Source: Pseudolactococcus raffinolactis NBRC 100932 (GTDB lineage: Bacteria; Bacillota; Bacilli; Lactobacillales; Streptococcaceae). Taken from it: a stretch of DNA of 38,691 bases. The position numbers were made by a program, and so were the translations under genes. The notes beneath the pieces are model-generated. The model was not told the origin of the DNA. It was given only the letters and a program-made list of their open reading frames with translations, and made no database searches. Shown piece by piece: positions 15,750 to 25,770 of the stretch. The stretch spans positions 1-38,691 of the forward strand of contig NZ_BCVN01000017.1 in NCBI RefSeq assembly GCF_001591765.1. Direction: 5' to 3'. Position 1 is the first letter of the stretch. Each line of letters begins with the position of its first letter.

Positions 15750-16995
15750 TTGCTTTATCTCCGATATCGTTTCTATAAAAGAGTCCTGTTGTATCTTGCG
15801 CTTTTAATTCTTTGTAGAGGATAGCTTGTGCGTCAGATACTGTATCAGCTGACGTTTCTAAAAGATAAACGCGACCACCATTTGTGACGAGTTGACCATT
15901 AACATTAGATGCTACCCCTGCATAGTAAGTGGTAATGTTTCCCGTCGTTTTCTCAGGTATCTTAATACCTTTGGCATAATCCCCTGGATAACCTTCAGAA
16001 GCGACGACAATGCCTAATGTAACACCGCCATTGAACCAAGTGAAATTAGGGGTTTGGTCTGCTAATAAATCTCGCATGTTGACCGCAAAGTCCGATGTCA
16101 GACGTGGCAATATAACTTGCGTTTCAGGATCCCCGAAACGCGCATTAAATTCAATGACTTTGGGGCCGTCTGCTGTTAAAATCAAACCTGCATATAAAAT
16201 ACCTGTGTAGGGACGGCCTTCGGTAATCATTCCATTGACAACGGGTTTAATAATCGTCTCAACTGCCGTGTCAACGACTGATTGTGGTAAGTGTGGTACT
16301 GGCGAATAAGCGCCCATACCGCCTGTATTAGGGCCTTTATCGTTGTCATAGGCTCGTTTGTGGTCCTGGGCTGTCGGCATCATGTAAAATTTATCATTTT
16401 TTACAAAGGAAAAAAGTGAAAATTCTTCACCAGCTAAAAATTCTTCAACAATAACACGTGACTTACCAAATTTGTTATTTTCGAGGACATCGCGGGTGAA
16501 ATCTATTGCTTCTGAGACTGTTTCAGCGACAACTACGCCTTTACCAAGTGCTAGGCCGTCAGCCTTGATGACAATTGGTGCACCTTTAGCCTCAATATAA
16601 GCAGAGGCTTGATCAAATTCACTGAAAGTCTTGTGATCAGCAGTAGGCACACCATATTGATTCATGATTTGCTTGGCGAAATCTTTTGACCACTCTAGTT
16701 CTGCTGCGCGTTTGGTCGGACCAAAAACAGATAGACCTGCCGCTTCAAAGTCATCAACAATCCCAGCTGCTAAAGCATCATCTGGTCCTACAAAAGTAAA
16801 GGAGATGTCATTTAACTTTGCAAATTCAATCAGTTCAGCATGTTGAGCAATGCTAAGTGCGACGGTTTCAATCCCATCCAAGATCATGCCTGCATTGCCT
16901 GGTGCAGCATAAACAGCTGTCACTTCAGGACTATCTAGTAATTTTTTTGCAATCGCATGTTCGCGCCCGCCTGAGCCTATGACAAGTAATTTCAA
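15742..16995 (-). CDS. purD: Phosphoribosylamine-glycine ligase (TTG start)
   Basis: 417 residues. ATP-grasp enzyme joining glycine to phosphoribosylamine. It begins [15 protein letters not shown], with [12 protein letters not shown] and [12 protein letters not shown] metal/ATP motifs. The start codon is TTG (16993-16995) with AGAGGA eight bases upstream; no ATG fits, so translation of the first operon gene may be damped. It is the first gene of purDEKB. The other purine genes are not in the window. Confidence 0.95.
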   Translation of the reverse strand: MKLLVIGSGGREHAIAKKLLDSPEVTAVYAAPGNAGMILDGIETVALSIAQHAELIEFAKLNDISFTFVGPDDALAAGIVDDFEAAGLSVFGPTKRAAELEWSKDFAKQIMNQYGVPTADHKTFSEFDQASAYIEAKGAPIVIKADGLALGKGVVVAETVSEAIDFTRDVLENNKFGKSRVIVEEFLAGEEFSLFSFVKNDKFYMMPTAQDHKRAYDNDKGPNTGGMGAYSPVPHLPQSVVDTAVETIIKPVVNGMITEGRPYTGILYAGLILTADGPKVIEFNARFGDPETQVILPRLTSDFAVNMRDLLADQTPNFTWFNGGVTLGIVVASEGYPGDYAKGIKIPEKTTGNITTYYAGVASNVNGQLVTNGGRVYLLETSADTVSDAQAILYKELKAQDTTGLFYRNDIGDKANV

Positions 16996-17037
16996 GATTT
17001 TTTCCTCTTTATGCTCTCTTTTACATTATTTTGTTTC

Positions 17038-17113
17038 ATTCTATCATGATTATCAGTTAAAAATGGTAAAAACAGGACAAAAAACCTAAAATCCGATTAA
17101 AATGTTCGGTTTT
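17038..17113 (-). promoter_or_regulatory. purD promoter with PurR box
   Basis: On the minus strand AAAACCGAACATT (17101-17113) fits the PurBox consensus AWWWCCGAACWWT. An extended -10 TGATAGAAT ends at 17038. The box centre lies about 76 bases before the expected start, the position reported for PurR activation in Lactococcus. A TCGGA motif a few bases after the box forms an imperfect inverted partner. Confidence 0.8.
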
Positions 17114-17127
17114 CTATTACCTAATCA

Positions 17128-17979
17128 TCACATGTCGTACTCCATTAATATATCTCGACCATGGAAAATCAGTTTTGCACCTTCCTGAATCAAATGGTGG
17201 CAGCCATCTGACACCCCATCTATGATATTACCTGGAACGGCAAACACATCTCTCCCCTCTTCCATAGCCCGCTCACAGGTAATCAAACTACCTGAGCGGA
17301 GCTTGGCTTCTGTCACTAATACACCACGAGATAGACCTGCAATAATTCGATTACGCTCTGGAAAATGATACTTCAAAGGTTTTTCATCTGGCCCATATTC
17401 TGATAAAAGGAGCTGATGTTTTGCGATATAAGCCTGCAGTTGATAATTTTCTCGTGGATAATTCACATCTAACCCTGTTCCAATCACAGCAATTGTCTTA
17501 CCACCATTTTTCATAGCAGCAATATGACTAGCTGTATCAATGCCGCGTGCTAAGCCACTAACAATCACAAAGCGATCTTGCAATTCTTTGATGATCTTCT
17601 GAACACTGGCAACCCCTACTTGACTGCAATCTCGACTGCCAACAAAACCCAGTTTGGTCTGATGAAGCAAGCTCAAATCTCCCTGATAAAAAAGTAAGAC
17701 GGGCGGATTATAAATTTCTCGCAAAGCTTCAGGATAGACCTTATCCTGAATTGAGAAAGACGGAAATTTCTGAAACTCCTCTCGTATGGCTTTTATGTCA
17801 AATGATCGGAATTTTTCCCAAAAATGAGCTGACTGTTTCATCTTAACTTGTCGAATAAAGGCTGGTAAACAGACCAAGGGGTTTCTTTCTTGACTGTCTG
17901 CAACTAGGGTTAAAAACTGATAAACCATTAAGTTTGACATGCCAGCTTTTTTTAAGCGATAGATATCGAAATTTTGCAT
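17128..17979 (-). CDS. dprA: DNA-processing protein A (RecA loader in transformation)
   Basis: 283 residues. It protects incoming single-stranded DNA and loads RecA during natural transformation. The Rossmann core contains GSRDCSQVG, SGLARGIDTASHIAA, the FPERNRIIAGLSRG motif that marks DprA, and LRSGSLITCERAMEEGRDVFAVPG. The N-terminal helical part is short as in streptococci. ATG follows AAGGA. It is preceded by the nupC terminator and a cin-box-like element, so it is probably transcribed alone in competent cells. Confidence 0.94.
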   Translation of the reverse strand: MQNFDIYRLKKAGMSNLMVYQFLTLVADSQERNPLVCLPAFIRQVKMKQSAHFWEKFRSFDIKAIREEFQKFPSFSIQDKVYPEALREIYNPPVLLFYQGDLSLLHQTKLGFVGSRDCSQVGVASVQKIIKELQDRFVIVSGLARGIDTASHIAAMKNGGKTIAVIGTGLDVNYPRENYQLQAYIAKHQLLLSEYGPDEKPLKYHFPERNRIIAGLSRGVLVTEAKLRSGSLITCERAMEEGRDVFAVPGNIIDGVSDGCHHLIQEGAKLIFHGRDILMEYDM

Positions 17980-18001
17980 AAAAATAGTCCTTTCAATATC
18001 A

Positions 18002-18009
18002 TATACGAA
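18002..18009 (-). promoter_or_regulatory. ComX (cin)-box-like element of dprA
   Basis: TTCGTATA after a T7 tract on the minus strand agrees with the late-competence box TACGAATA at six of eight bases and lies 24 bases before the dprA start code, the expected distance. No sigma-A promoter is evident in the short gap. Confidence 0.45.
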
Positions 18010-18037
18010 AAAAAGCTACGATTGCTCGCAACTTTTT
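18008..18037 (-). terminator. Terminator downstream of nupC
   Basis: Minus strand AAAAAGTTGCGA, loop GCAA, TCGTAGCTTTTT: 12 pairs including two G-U, then T7. The T tract is also the upstream flank of the cin-box-like site. Confidence 0.85.
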
Positions 18038-18060
18038 GACTAAATCTAAAATATTTTTGA

Positions 18061-19017
18061 TTATTTAGATTTGATATAGTTAATCCCATTAGCTTTAGGA
18101 CCAGTTGACTTACCAAGGAAGATGGCAAGAACCAGAATTGTCAAGACATAAGGGGCAATTTGCAAGTAAACACTTGGAATACTTGAAATCACAGGAATTT
18201 GTGTGCCGACAACTGAAAGACTTTGAGAAAGGCCAAAAAAGAGACTCGCAAGCATAGCACCAATCGGGTTCCACTTACCAAAAATCATAGCAGCCATGGC
18301 GATGAAACCTTGCCCTGCAATCGTAGAACCACTAAAGTTAACTGAGATTTGTTGGGCAAAAACTGCGCCACCGAAGCCACCAAGCACACCAGAGATCATA
18401 ACACCTGAGTAGCGCATCAAATAGACGTTGATTCCAAGTGTATCTGCTGCTTGTGGGTGTTCACCGACTGACCGCAGACGTAAGCCAAAACGTGTCTTAA
18501 ACAAGACGAACCATGCGATAAACGATACGGCAATGGCAACATAACCAATCAAAGATGTCTGTTTAAAGAATATTTTACCGATGACTGGAATCTTGTTTAA
18601 AAGCGGAAAGTCCCAGTAACCAAAACTCTGTTGAATGTTATCTGTTTGGCCTTTGCCATAGAAGACTTTAACCAAGAAAACAGCTAGTGCTGGTGCCATA
18701 AGGTTGATTACCGTACCAGAAATAATGTGGTCAGCTCGGAAATTTATCGTTGCCACGGCATGGAGCAAGGAAAAGATCAGCCCAATCAAGCCTGCAAAAA
18801 GGAGGGCGATCCAAGGAGTGGCTTTACCAAAGGTACCTGCGAAAGTCAGGTTAAAGACGACAGATGAGAAGGCACCCATAATCATGATTCCTTCGAGACC
18901 AACATTGACAATCCCACTACGCTCTGAGAATGTGCCACCTAAACTGGTAAAAATCAAAGGTGTCGCATAGATCAACATAGAAGAGATTAGAATTTGAAAA
19001 ATCGTTGTGATTGTCAT
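18061..19017 (-). CDS. nupC: Nucleoside ABC transporter permease 2
   Basis: 318 residues with about eight to ten membrane helices, of the branched-chain amino-acid/ribose permease superfamily type used with BmpA lipoproteins. Recognisable stretches: SERSGIVNVGLEGIMIMGAF near the N-terminus, and GLRLRSVGEHPQAADTLGINV (coupling to the ATPase). It starts on the last bases of nupB (overlap at 19017) and ends the block. Symbols follow the L. lactis bmpA-nupABC system, where this transporter takes up nucleosides. Confidence 0.88.
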   Translation of the reverse strand: MTITTIFQILISSMLIYATPLIFTSLGGTFSERSGIVNVGLEGIMIMGAFSSVVFNLTFAGTFGKATPWIALLFAGLIGLIFSLLHAVATINFRADHIISGTVINLMAPALAVFLVKVFYGKGQTDNIQQSFGYWDFPLLNKIPVIGKIFFKQTSLIGYVAIAVSFIAWFVLFKTRFGLRLRSVGEHPQAADTLGINVYLMRYSGVMISGVLGGFGGAVFAQQISVNFSGSTIAGQGFIAMAAMIFGKWNPIGAMLASLFFGLSQSLSVVGTQIPVISSIPSVYLQIAPYVLTILVLAIFLGKSTGPKANGINYIKSK

Positions 19018-20093
19018 CAGCTCTCACCTTCCTTCTTAGCCACTTTTTTAGGCAATTGCGGCAAAATTTTCTCAATGACAAACTTAATCCCAACAAAGAA
19101 AATGATACTTGCAATCACAACATTGACAATTTCTGCTGGAATACCTGTTACGTTCATTCCAGGAGCCCCAACTTTCAAAATCGAGAAGAGGAAGGCTGCT
19201 AGTAGAATACCGATAGGTGAATTTTCACCTAATAAGGCGACTGCCATCCCATCAAAACCGATAGATAGACTTGAATATTGGACGAAGAAGTTTTGGAATG
19301 TTCCTAAACCTTCCACAACACCACCTAAACCAGCTAGGCCACCAGCCATTAACATCGAAACAATAATCGTCCGTTTAGAGGAAATTCCTGCAGATTCAGA
19401 GGCATTTGGATTTAAACCAACTGCACGAATCTCAAAACCGAGCGTTGTGCGTTTGAAAATAATCGCAACAATGATAATCGCAATAATCGCAATAAAAATA
19501 CCGATATTAAGCCGAGAATTATTCGTGATTGATGTTAAAAATGAGTTTCTAAATGTTGCATTGGCACCAACTTGAATCGTTGAGTCTTTGGATGCCATGA
19601 GTTTTTTGGCAAATCCATAATGCACCAAATAAGTCGTTACTAGTAAAATGATATAGTTCATCATGATCGTCACAATCACTTCACTCGTCCCTAGAAAGGC
19701 TTTCAAAAAGCCAGGTATGGCAGCCATCATGGCACCCCATGCCGCACCAATGATAATCACAAGTGGAATCATGATGGCACGTGGTAAATCTGGAAAGCTA
19801 AGTGCAAACCAGACCGAAGAAATCCAGCCAGCCAAGGCTTGACCAGACATCCCGATATTGATCATGCCAGCTTTCATGGCAACCGCAAAGGATAGGGCTG
19901 TCAAAGTTAATGGCCCCATGCTGCGGAAAATTTCACCGATGGACTTACTGTTCCCAAAAGCCTGAGTCAGCAAATCTTCATAGCCCCAAAGTGGGTTGTA
20001 ACCAAATACCAGCATGATGATGGCGCCTAGCAAGAAACCAGCGACAACAGCGATAACTGGCACAAGGCCTTTTCGAATTGATAAATTTTTCAT
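19017..20093 (-). CDS. nupB: Nucleoside ABC transporter permease 1
   Basis: 358 residues, longer than its partner by an N-terminal extension. Membrane protein of the same superfamily: MKAGMINIGMSGQALAGWIS, a central GTSEVIVTIMMNYI stretch, and FEIRAVGLNPNASESAGIS before the ATPase-coupling helix. It follows nupA by two bases and overlaps nupC by one base, so the transporter genes are tightly coupled. Confidence 0.88.
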   Translation of the reverse strand: MKNLSIRKGLVPVIAVVAGFLLGAIIMLVFGYNPLWGYEDLLTQAFGNSKSIGEIFRSMGPLTLTALSFAVAMKAGMINIGMSGQALAGWISSVWFALSFPDLPRAIMIPLVIIIGAAWGAMMAAIPGFLKAFLGTSEVIVTIMMNYIILLVTTYLVHYGFAKKLMASKDSTIQVGANATFRNSFLTSITNNSRLNIGIFIAIIAIIIVAIIFKRTTLGFEIRAVGLNPNASESAGISSKRTIIVSMLMAGGLAGLGGVVEGLGTFQNFFVQYSSLSIGFDGMAVALLGENSPIGILLAAFLFSILKVGAPGMNVTGIPAEIVNVVIASIIFFVGIKFVIEKILPQLPKKVAKKEGES

Positions 20094-20095
20094 GT

Positions 20096-21610
20096 TTACC
20101 CTTTGCCTCCTACCATCATCACACCAAGCGCTTGTTTTGAAGTTTCCCGAGGATCAACAATGCCCTGAATTTGACCATCATGAATGACTGCAATTCTATC
20201 TGAGACATTTAAAATTTCATCCAGCTCATATGACACGACTAGAACTGCCTTGCCTTCATCTCTGGCACGGATCAAACGTTTGTGGATATATTCAATCGCA
20301 CCAACGTCTAAGCCACGCGTTGGTTGACTCACAATCATTAAATCTGGATTACGATCAATTTCCCGAGCGATGACAGCTTTTTGCTGATTACCACCAGAAA
20401 GAGATGCTGCTGAGACGAGTTCACTTGCACCACGAACGTCAAATTCAGTCATGAGGTCACGCGCATGGCGGTTAATTTCTTTATAGTTTAACAAACCATG
20501 ACGGCTTAATGGTGCCTGATAGTAAGTTTGTAAGCTGATGTTCTCAGCAACAGTCATCGCAAGAATCAAACCATCACGATGTCGGTCTTCTGGAATATGC
20601 GCCACTGACATTTCAGTAATTTGACGTGGTCTGAAGTTAGCAACATTTTGACCTTTAACATCAATTTGACCACTCTCAACATGCTGAAGTCCCGTAATGG
20701 CACGGACTAACTCACTCTGACCATTACCGTCGATGCCCGCGATACCTACAATCTCACCCGCATGGACCTGCAAAGAAAGGGACTTAACGGCTTGGGCTCC
20801 CCGACTTTCGTTAACGACTAAATCCTTGATGTCGAGGACGACTTTTCCTGGATTGGCGGCTTTTTTCTCCGTCACAAAAGAGACGCTGTGGCCGACCATC
20901 ATTTCTGCAAGTTCTTTACTTGAACGTCCTGCAACGTTAACTGTTTGGATTGATTTCCCACGACGAATGACGGTCACACGTTCTGCAACCGCACGAATCT
21001 CATCAAGTTTATGGGTAATCAAGATGATTGATTTTCCTTCTTTGACGAGATTTCGCATGATCTCAAGGAGTTCTAAGATTTCTGCGGGTGTTAAGACGGC
21101 AGTTGGCTCATCAAAGATGAGGATGTCCGCTCCTCTATAAAGTGTTTTTAAAATCTCAACCCTCTGTTGCTGACCGACATTAATATCTCTAACTAAGGCA
21201 TCAGGTTTGACCTCAAGCCCATACTTTTGAGATAGTTCTAGAATTTCTTTTTCGGCTTTTTTGATGTCTAATTTGCCACCATGGACTGTTTCATTGCCCA
21301 AGATAATGTTCTCAGTGACTGTAAAAGCATCCACTAACATAAAATGTTGGTGAACCATCCCAATCCCAAGTTTGCTCGCCTTTGATGGTGAATCAATTTT
21401 TTCCAATTCACCATTGACCAAGATTTCACCAGAGGTCGGTTCCAGTAAACCAGATAGCATGTTCATGAGGGTTGACTTTCCTGCACCGTTCTCGCCTAAA
21501 AGCGCATGGATTTCACCTTTTCTAACTTGCAAATCAATCTGATCATTTGCAACAAATTCTCCAAAAATTTTAGTGACTTTGCGCATTTCTATAACATTTT
21601 GTGCTGTCAT
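20096..21610 (-). CDS. nupA: Nucleoside ABC transporter ATPase, tandem NBD
   Basis: 504 residues with two nucleotide-binding domains, as in RbsA-type importers. The first has Walker A GENGAGKST, signature INVGQQQRVEILK and Walker B ILIFDEPTAVL. The second has a degenerate Walker A (GIDGNGQSE), signature LSGGNQQKAVIARE and a weak Walker B, as usual for BmpA-linked ATPases. ATG follows CGGAG. It has its own promoter behind the deoD terminator and leads nupA-nupB-nupC. Confidence 0.92.
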   Translation of the reverse strand: MTAQNVIEMRKVTKIFGEFVANDQIDLQVRKGEIHALLGENGAGKSTLMNMLSGLLEPTSGEILVNGELEKIDSPSKASKLGIGMVHQHFMLVDAFTVTENIILGNETVHGGKLDIKKAEKEILELSQKYGLEVKPDALVRDINVGQQQRVEILKTLYRGADILIFDEPTAVLTPAEILELLEIMRNLVKEGKSIILITHKLDEIRAVAERVTVIRRGKSIQTVNVAGRSSKELAEMMVGHSVSFVTEKKAANPGKVVLDIKDLVVNESRGAQAVKSLSLQVHAGEIVGIAGIDGNGQSELVRAITGLQHVESGQIDVKGQNVANFRPRQITEMSVAHIPEDRHRDGLILAMTVAENISLQTYYQAPLSRHGLLNYKEINRHARDLMTEFDVRGASELVSAASLSGGNQQKAVIAREIDRNPDLMIVSQPTRGLDVGAIEYIHKRLIRARDEGKAVLVVSYELDEILNVSDRIAVIHDGQIQGIVDPRETSKQALGVMMVGGKG

Positions 21611-21641
21611 AAAAACTCCGTTCTACTATTTTGTCCATTTT

Positions 21642-21650
21642 ATTATACCA
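21642..21650 (-). promoter_or_regulatory. nupA promoter (extended -10)
   Basis: TGGTATAAT on the minus strand, about 30 bases before the nupA start. The -35 region is poor, but the TG extension compensates. It lies just after the deoD terminator, so nupABC is an independent unit. Confidence 0.65.
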
Positions 21651-21692
21651 TATTTGCGATTGCTGAATGTATACGATTTCATCTAAACTCAA

Positions 21693-21719
21693 AAAATTCT
21701 AGGCATTCCCTAGAATTTT
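21693..21719 (-). terminator. Terminator between deoD and nupA
   Basis: Perfect 11-bp stem AAAATTCTAGG/CCTAGAATTTT with a five-base loop and a T6 run on the minus strand. Confidence 0.85.
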
Positions 21720-21758
21720 AAGTCAAAATTCAAGTTAATTAAGTTTTGATTATTCAAC

Positions 21759-22469
21759 TCATGCTTTGGCGATGAGGGTTTCAAGTCCGACTTGCATCAT
21801 ATCTGTAAAGGTTTTTTCGCGCTCTTCAGCAGTCGTATCTTCATCCAACACAAGGCTATCTGAAATGGTCATTAAACTCAAGGCCTGCACTTGATGTTTA
21901 GCTGCCAAGTAATAAAGCGCAGCGGCCTCCATCTCAACAGCTTTAACACCCATAGTACCGAGCTTAATGTTTTTATCGAATAGATCAGAGTAAAATAAGT
22001 CTGCAGACAGCACATTACCAACGTGAGTGGTCACACCCATGTCTTTGGCAATGTGATAAGCTGTGTCTAGCAAGTCAAAATCAGCGATTTGGGGCAGGTC
22101 ATACTCAGGCCAATCATTTTGGATAATGCGAGATGTCGTTGCAGCGGCTTGAGCAAGGACTAATTCACGAACGTGAACGTCTTTAGACAGCGAGCCAGCA
22201 GTTCCCACACGGATCAATTTTTTGACGTCGTATTCTGTGATCAATTCATGCGCATAGATGGAAATAGAGGGCATCCCCATACCAGTTCCCATGACTGACA
22301 CACGCTCACCTTTATAGGTGCCCGTATAACCAAACATGTTTCGAATTTCATTAAACAAGACAGGATTTTCTAAGAAATTCTCAGCGATAAATTTTGCACG
22401 CAAAGGATCTCCTGGTAACAAAATCTTATCTGCAATGTCACCTTTTTGAGCAGCAATATGGATTGACAT
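21759..22469 (-). CDS. deoD: Purine nucleoside phosphorylase, DeoD type
   Basis: 236 residues, the usual size of hexameric DeoD. It phosphorolyses purine (deoxy)nucleosides to base and (deoxy)ribose-1-phosphate. Seen: [21 protein letters not shown] (phosphate site), [20 protein letters not shown], and SDSLV near the catalytic Asp. It starts with a TAATG overlap on the punA stop and has GGAGG upstream. Confidence 0.94.
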   Translation of the reverse strand: MSIHIAAQKGDIADKILLPGDPLRAKFIAENFLENPVLFNEIRNMFGYTGTYKGERVSVMGTGMGMPSISIYAHELITEYDVKKLIRVGTAGSLSKDVHVRELVLAQAAATTSRIIQNDWPEYDLPQIADFDLLDTAYHIAKDMGVTTHVGNVLSADLFYSDLFDKNIKLGTMGVKAVEMEAAALYYLAAKHQVQALSLMTISDSLVLDEDTTAEEREKTFTDMMQVGLETLIAKA

Positions 22470-23278
22470 TAGAGTTCCTCCAAAATTTCCTTGATCAACG
22501 TTTTAAAGGTCTCTTTAATCCGTGTAGTCACTTCTACAACTTCTTCGTGATTGAGTTCAGCTTGTTTACCAGCCGCATGGTTGGTAATCGCAGAAATTCC
22601 AAGGACACGCAAACCAGAGTGAACGGCAATAATCACTTCTGGCACAGTCGACATCCCGACAGCATCCGCACCGATCGTTTCAGCGAAACGAATTTCGGCA
22701 GGTGTTTCATAAGTTGGCCCAGTGAAGCCCATATAGACACCTTCTTGTAAGTCAATACCTACACGATCAGCAACAACTTTCGCTGTCGCTTGATAGGCTT
22801 TATCATAGGAACTTGACATATCAGGGAAGCGTGGTCCATAAGCATCCAAGTTTTCACCGATGAGTGGGTTTTGACCTGTAAAGTTAATATGATCATTGAT
22901 CAACATCAAAGTACCAGGACCATGTGTGACACCACCTGCAGCGTTAGTGACAACGATACCAGTCGCATCAAGTTCAGCCATGACACGAACTGGGAAAGTC
23001 ACAACATCGAGTGGGTTACCTTCATAAAAGTGGAAACGACCTTGAAGTGCCAGTACTTTTTTACCTGAAAGTGTGCCGTAGACTAACTTGCCAGCATGGC
23101 CAGCAACTGTTGATTTACCCCAGTTCGGGATGTCAGCATAGTCGATGACGACTGGATTTGAAATCTCATCTGCAAGCTCACCTAAACCTGATCCTAAGAT
23201 CAAACCAAAATCAACTTCTTTTACACCTTGTTCTTGTAGGAAAACAACAGTTTCCTTTATTTTATCCATCATGGTCAT
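22469..23278 (-). CDS. punA: Purine nucleoside phosphorylase, trimeric (PNP) type
   Basis: 269 residues of the trimeric PNP family, preferring guanosine/inosine. Motifs: LGSGLG (phosphate), [14 protein letters not shown], and [14 protein letters not shown]. The first ATG (AGGAG upstream inside the deoB end) is preferred over a second two codons on. It sits two bases after deoB and overlaps deoD, giving the cell two complementary purine phosphorylases from one message. Confidence 0.94.
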   Translation of the reverse strand: MTMMDKIKETVVFLQEQGVKEVDFGLILGSGLGELADEISNPVVIDYADIPNWGKSTVAGHAGKLVYGTLSGKKVLALQGRFHFYEGNPLDVVTFPVRVMAELDATGIVVTNAAGGVTHGPGTLMLINDHINFTGQNPLIGENLDAYGPRFPDMSSSYDKAYQATAKVVADRVGIDLQEGVYMGFTGPTYETPAEIRFAETIGADAVGMSTVPEVIIAVHSGLRVLGISAITNHAAGKQAELNHEEVVEVTTRIKETFKTLIKEILEEL

Positions 23279-23280
23279 GA

Positions 23281-24498
23281 TTATTTTAAGTCTCCTAAGA
23301 ATGATTGGCCGTTTTCTGTCGCAGCAACGCCAAAGTTTTCGGCTACAGTTGCTGAAATATCAGCATAGTGGCCAACGTTTAATACGCCTTGTCCTGTGAA
23401 GGCTTTGCTGTAAGCAAGCAATGGCACATATTCACGTGTGTGGTCAGTTCCGACATAGGTTGGGTCATTACCATGGTCAGCTGTGATTAACAACAAATCA
23501 TTGTCGCCCATAGCAGCATAGATTTCTGGTAATCTCGCATCAAATTCATTAATGGCATTACCGTAACCAGCAACATCACGACGGTGTCCAAAAAGGGCAT
23601 CGAAGTCAACCAAGTTAGTGAACGAGAAACCTGTTTCGAAGTCTGGTAACTTCAAGGTTTCAATCAAGCGATCAACACCTGCCATATTACTTGCGGTATG
23701 ACCCATGTCATGGTTAATCCCAACACCATTAAAGATGTCGTTGATTTTACCAACAGAGTAAACACCAACGCCTGCTTCATTAAGGCTATCTAGTACTGTG
23801 TGACCAAATGGTGATAACGCATAGTCATGGCGGTTTGGTGTGCGTGTGAACTTACCTGGTGTGCCAACATAAGGTCGCGCGATGATCCGACCGATCATGT
23901 AAGGATCATCCAAGGTAATTGAGCGCACGTATTCACAAATTTTATAAAGTTCTTCCAATGGAATAATATCTTCATGCGCAGCGATTTGCAAAACTGGATC
24001 GGCTGACGTATAAATAATCAACTCTCCAGTTTCCATTTGGCGCGCGCCGAAATCTTCAATGACTGCAGTACCAGAATATGGCATATTGGCTTCACGAATG
24101 ATCTTGCGACCAGAGAATGCTTCGATTTTTTCAAGTAAGTCTTCTGGGTAGCCTTCAGGGAAAACACGAAATGGCACTTGGATGTTCAAGCCCATAATTT
24201 CCCAGTGACCAGTCATCGTATCTTTACCACGTGAAATCTCTTCTAGTTTTGTCGCATAACCAGTCAGTTGATCTGTGGCAACTTGTTCTACACCAACAAG
24301 GGCTTTGTCACGTGGAATATGGCCTAAGCCAAGTTTTGCCATGTTTGGCACGTTCAGAGTAAAGTTTTCTGAAATGTGACCCAGTGTATCTGACTGCGTA
24401 TCGTTTGTATCGTGGTTGAAAAATTCATCTGCATCTGGTGCAGCTCCGATTCCAACTGAATCCATAACGACTAAGTGAATCCGATTAAATTTTGACAT
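23281..24498 (-). CDS. deoB: Phosphopentomutase
   Basis: 405 residues, alkaline-phosphatase-superfamily metalloenzyme converting (deoxy)ribose-1-phosphate to the 5-phosphate. N-terminal [13 protein letters not shown] binds Mn2+; ADHGNDPT and HTREYVPLL give further metal ligands. It links the phosphorylases to DeoC. Only 70 bases, mostly terminator, separate it from bmpA, so its expression may depend on read-through. Confidence 0.95.
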   Translation of the reverse strand: MSKFNRIHLVVMDSVGIGAAPDADEFFNHDTNDTQSDTLGHISENFTLNVPNMAKLGLGHIPRDKALVGVEQVATDQLTGYATKLEEISRGKDTMTGHWEIMGLNIQVPFRVFPEGYPEDLLEKIEAFSGRKIIREANMPYSGTAVIEDFGARQMETGELIIYTSADPVLQIAAHEDIIPLEELYKICEYVRSITLDDPYMIGRIIARPYVGTPGKFTRTPNRHDYALSPFGHTVLDSLNEAGVGVYSVGKINDIFNGVGINHDMGHTASNMAGVDRLIETLKLPDFETGFSFTNLVDFDALFGHRRDVAGYGNAINEFDARLPEIYAAMGDNDLLLITADHGNDPTYVGTDHTREYVPLLAYSKAFTGQGVLNVGHYADISATVAENFGVAATENGQSFLGDLK

Positions 24499-24520
24499 AT
24501 CTTACTTCTTTCTAATAGTT

Positions 24521-24554
24521 AAAAGACAGTGCCTAAAAGCAAGCACTGTCTTTT
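24521..24554 (-). terminator. Terminator/attenuator between bmpA and deoB
   Basis: Perfect 12-bp stem AAAAGACAGTGC with its complement, 10-base loop, then a short T tract. With no good promoter between it and deoB, it may act as a partial terminator that keeps binding-protein transcripts above those of the downstream enzymes. Confidence 0.75.
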
Positions 24555-24567
24555 ATATTGCTAAATA

Positions 24568-25620
24568 TTATTTTTCAGGGACAGTAATTTTACCTGATTT
24601 AATGTCATCGTAAGCTTGATCAACTGCTTTTTGAGCATCGTCAGAAAGGTTGTCATTGGCTAGGCCAACAGCGCCTTCTTTGATACCGTAAACAACGTGT
24701 TTGCCGCCTGGGAATTTACCAGCTGCAGTTTCTTTACTGATATTTTGAACGGCTTCACCAACACCTTTAGTTGTTGAAGCAAGGACGAAGTTAGATTTTT
24801 TACCATCTTTAGATGTGTAGTTACCTTCACCTTTTTGGTCACGGTCAACACCGAGAACCCAAACTTTATCAGCTTCTTTTTTCTCTTCGTTCAATGATTT
24901 GGCTTCAGAGAAGACACCTGCACCAGTTCCACCAGCTGCTTGATAGATAATATCTGCGCCACCAGCGTATTGTGTCGCAGCGATTGTTTTTCCTTTAGCA
25001 GCATCCGAGAATGAACCAGCATAGTCAACTTGTACTTTGATTGATTTATCAACAGATTTCACACCTGCTTCAAAACCTTTTTCGAAACGTGAAATAACTT
25101 CACCTTCCATACCACCGACAAAACCAACAATTTTCGTTTTAGTTGTTTTGGCTGCTGCAACACCTGCAAGGTAGGCTGCTTCTTGGTCTCTAAATGTTGC
25201 TGAAGCGACATTTTTTTGTCCTTCGATCACATCATCAATCAAGACGTAATTGATTGATGGATTGTTTTTGGCAGCTTCATCAATTGCATTGTGAAGTGCA
25301 AAACCAATACCATAGATCAATTTGTAGCCACCTGATACGGCGCTGTCGAGGTTTGTTGCGTAGTCAGATTCACTAGCAGATTGGAAATACGTGTAACCTT
25401 TATCTTTAGATAAATTATTCGCTTTCCCCCAGGCTTGTAACCCTTCCCAAGATGATTGGTTAAATGATTTGTCGTCCACACCACCAGTGTCTGTAATAAT
25501 GGCAACAGTTAAGTCTGTTTTGGCTTTAGCAGAACCCGTACTTTTATCACGGCTTCCACAAGCAGCAAGAGACAAGGCTGCAACAGCAGCTAAACCAACA
25601 CCAATTACTTTTTTATTCAT
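24568..25620 (-). CDS. bmpA: Nucleoside-binding lipoprotein of ABC transporter
   Basis: 350 residues from ATG at 25618-25620 with GGAGGAG upstream; an earlier in-frame start has no ribosome site and would spoil the signal peptide. Lipoprotein signal MNKKVIGVGLAAV ending LAAC-G places it on the outer membrane face. Bmp/PnrA-family motifs: ITDTGGVDDKSFNQSSWEG and GFVGGMEGEVISRFEKGFEA. It supplies nucleosides to NupABC. It lies between cdd and deoB and has its own promoter. Confidence 0.93.
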   Translation of the reverse strand: MNKKVIGVGLAAVAALSLAACGSRDKSTGSAKAKTDLTVAIITDTGGVDDKSFNQSSWEGLQAWGKANNLSKDKGYTYFQSASESDYATNLDSAVSGGYKLIYGIGFALHNAIDEAAKNNPSINYVLIDDVIEGQKNVASATFRDQEAAYLAGVAAAKTTKTKIVGFVGGMEGEVISRFEKGFEAGVKSVDKSIKVQVDYAGSFSDAAKGKTIAATQYAGGADIIYQAAGGTGAGVFSEAKSLNEEKKEADKVWVLGVDRDQKGEGNYTSKDGKKSNFVLASTTKGVGEAVQNISKETAAGKFPGGKHVVYGIKEGAVGLANDNLSDDAQKAVDQAYDDIKSGKITVPEK

Positions 25621-25695
25621 TAAAATGAACTCCTCCAAATTATGGCTCACGCAAGCGTCAGCAAGGCAACAATGTGTTTTTAAAACTCTACTTTA

Positions 25696-25724
25696 ATTTT
25701 AACTTAACTCGTGCTAATTGACAA
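25696..25724 (-). promoter_or_regulatory. bmpA promoter
   Basis: TTGTCA (complement of 25719-25724), 17 bases, TAAAAT (complement of 25696-25701). The leader of about 70 bases has a GC-rich hairpin (25644-25661, GCTcACGC/GCGTcAGC). Confidence 0.65.
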
Positions 25725-25770
25725 CTATTTATCGATTTATTTTAATTATAAAATTCTAATTGTTTGGTTT

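Noticed and set aside
18994-19575. 193-codon plus-strand frame across nupB/nupC
   Set aside because: Antisense to two clearly conserved permease genes; composition follows from their hydrophobic codons.
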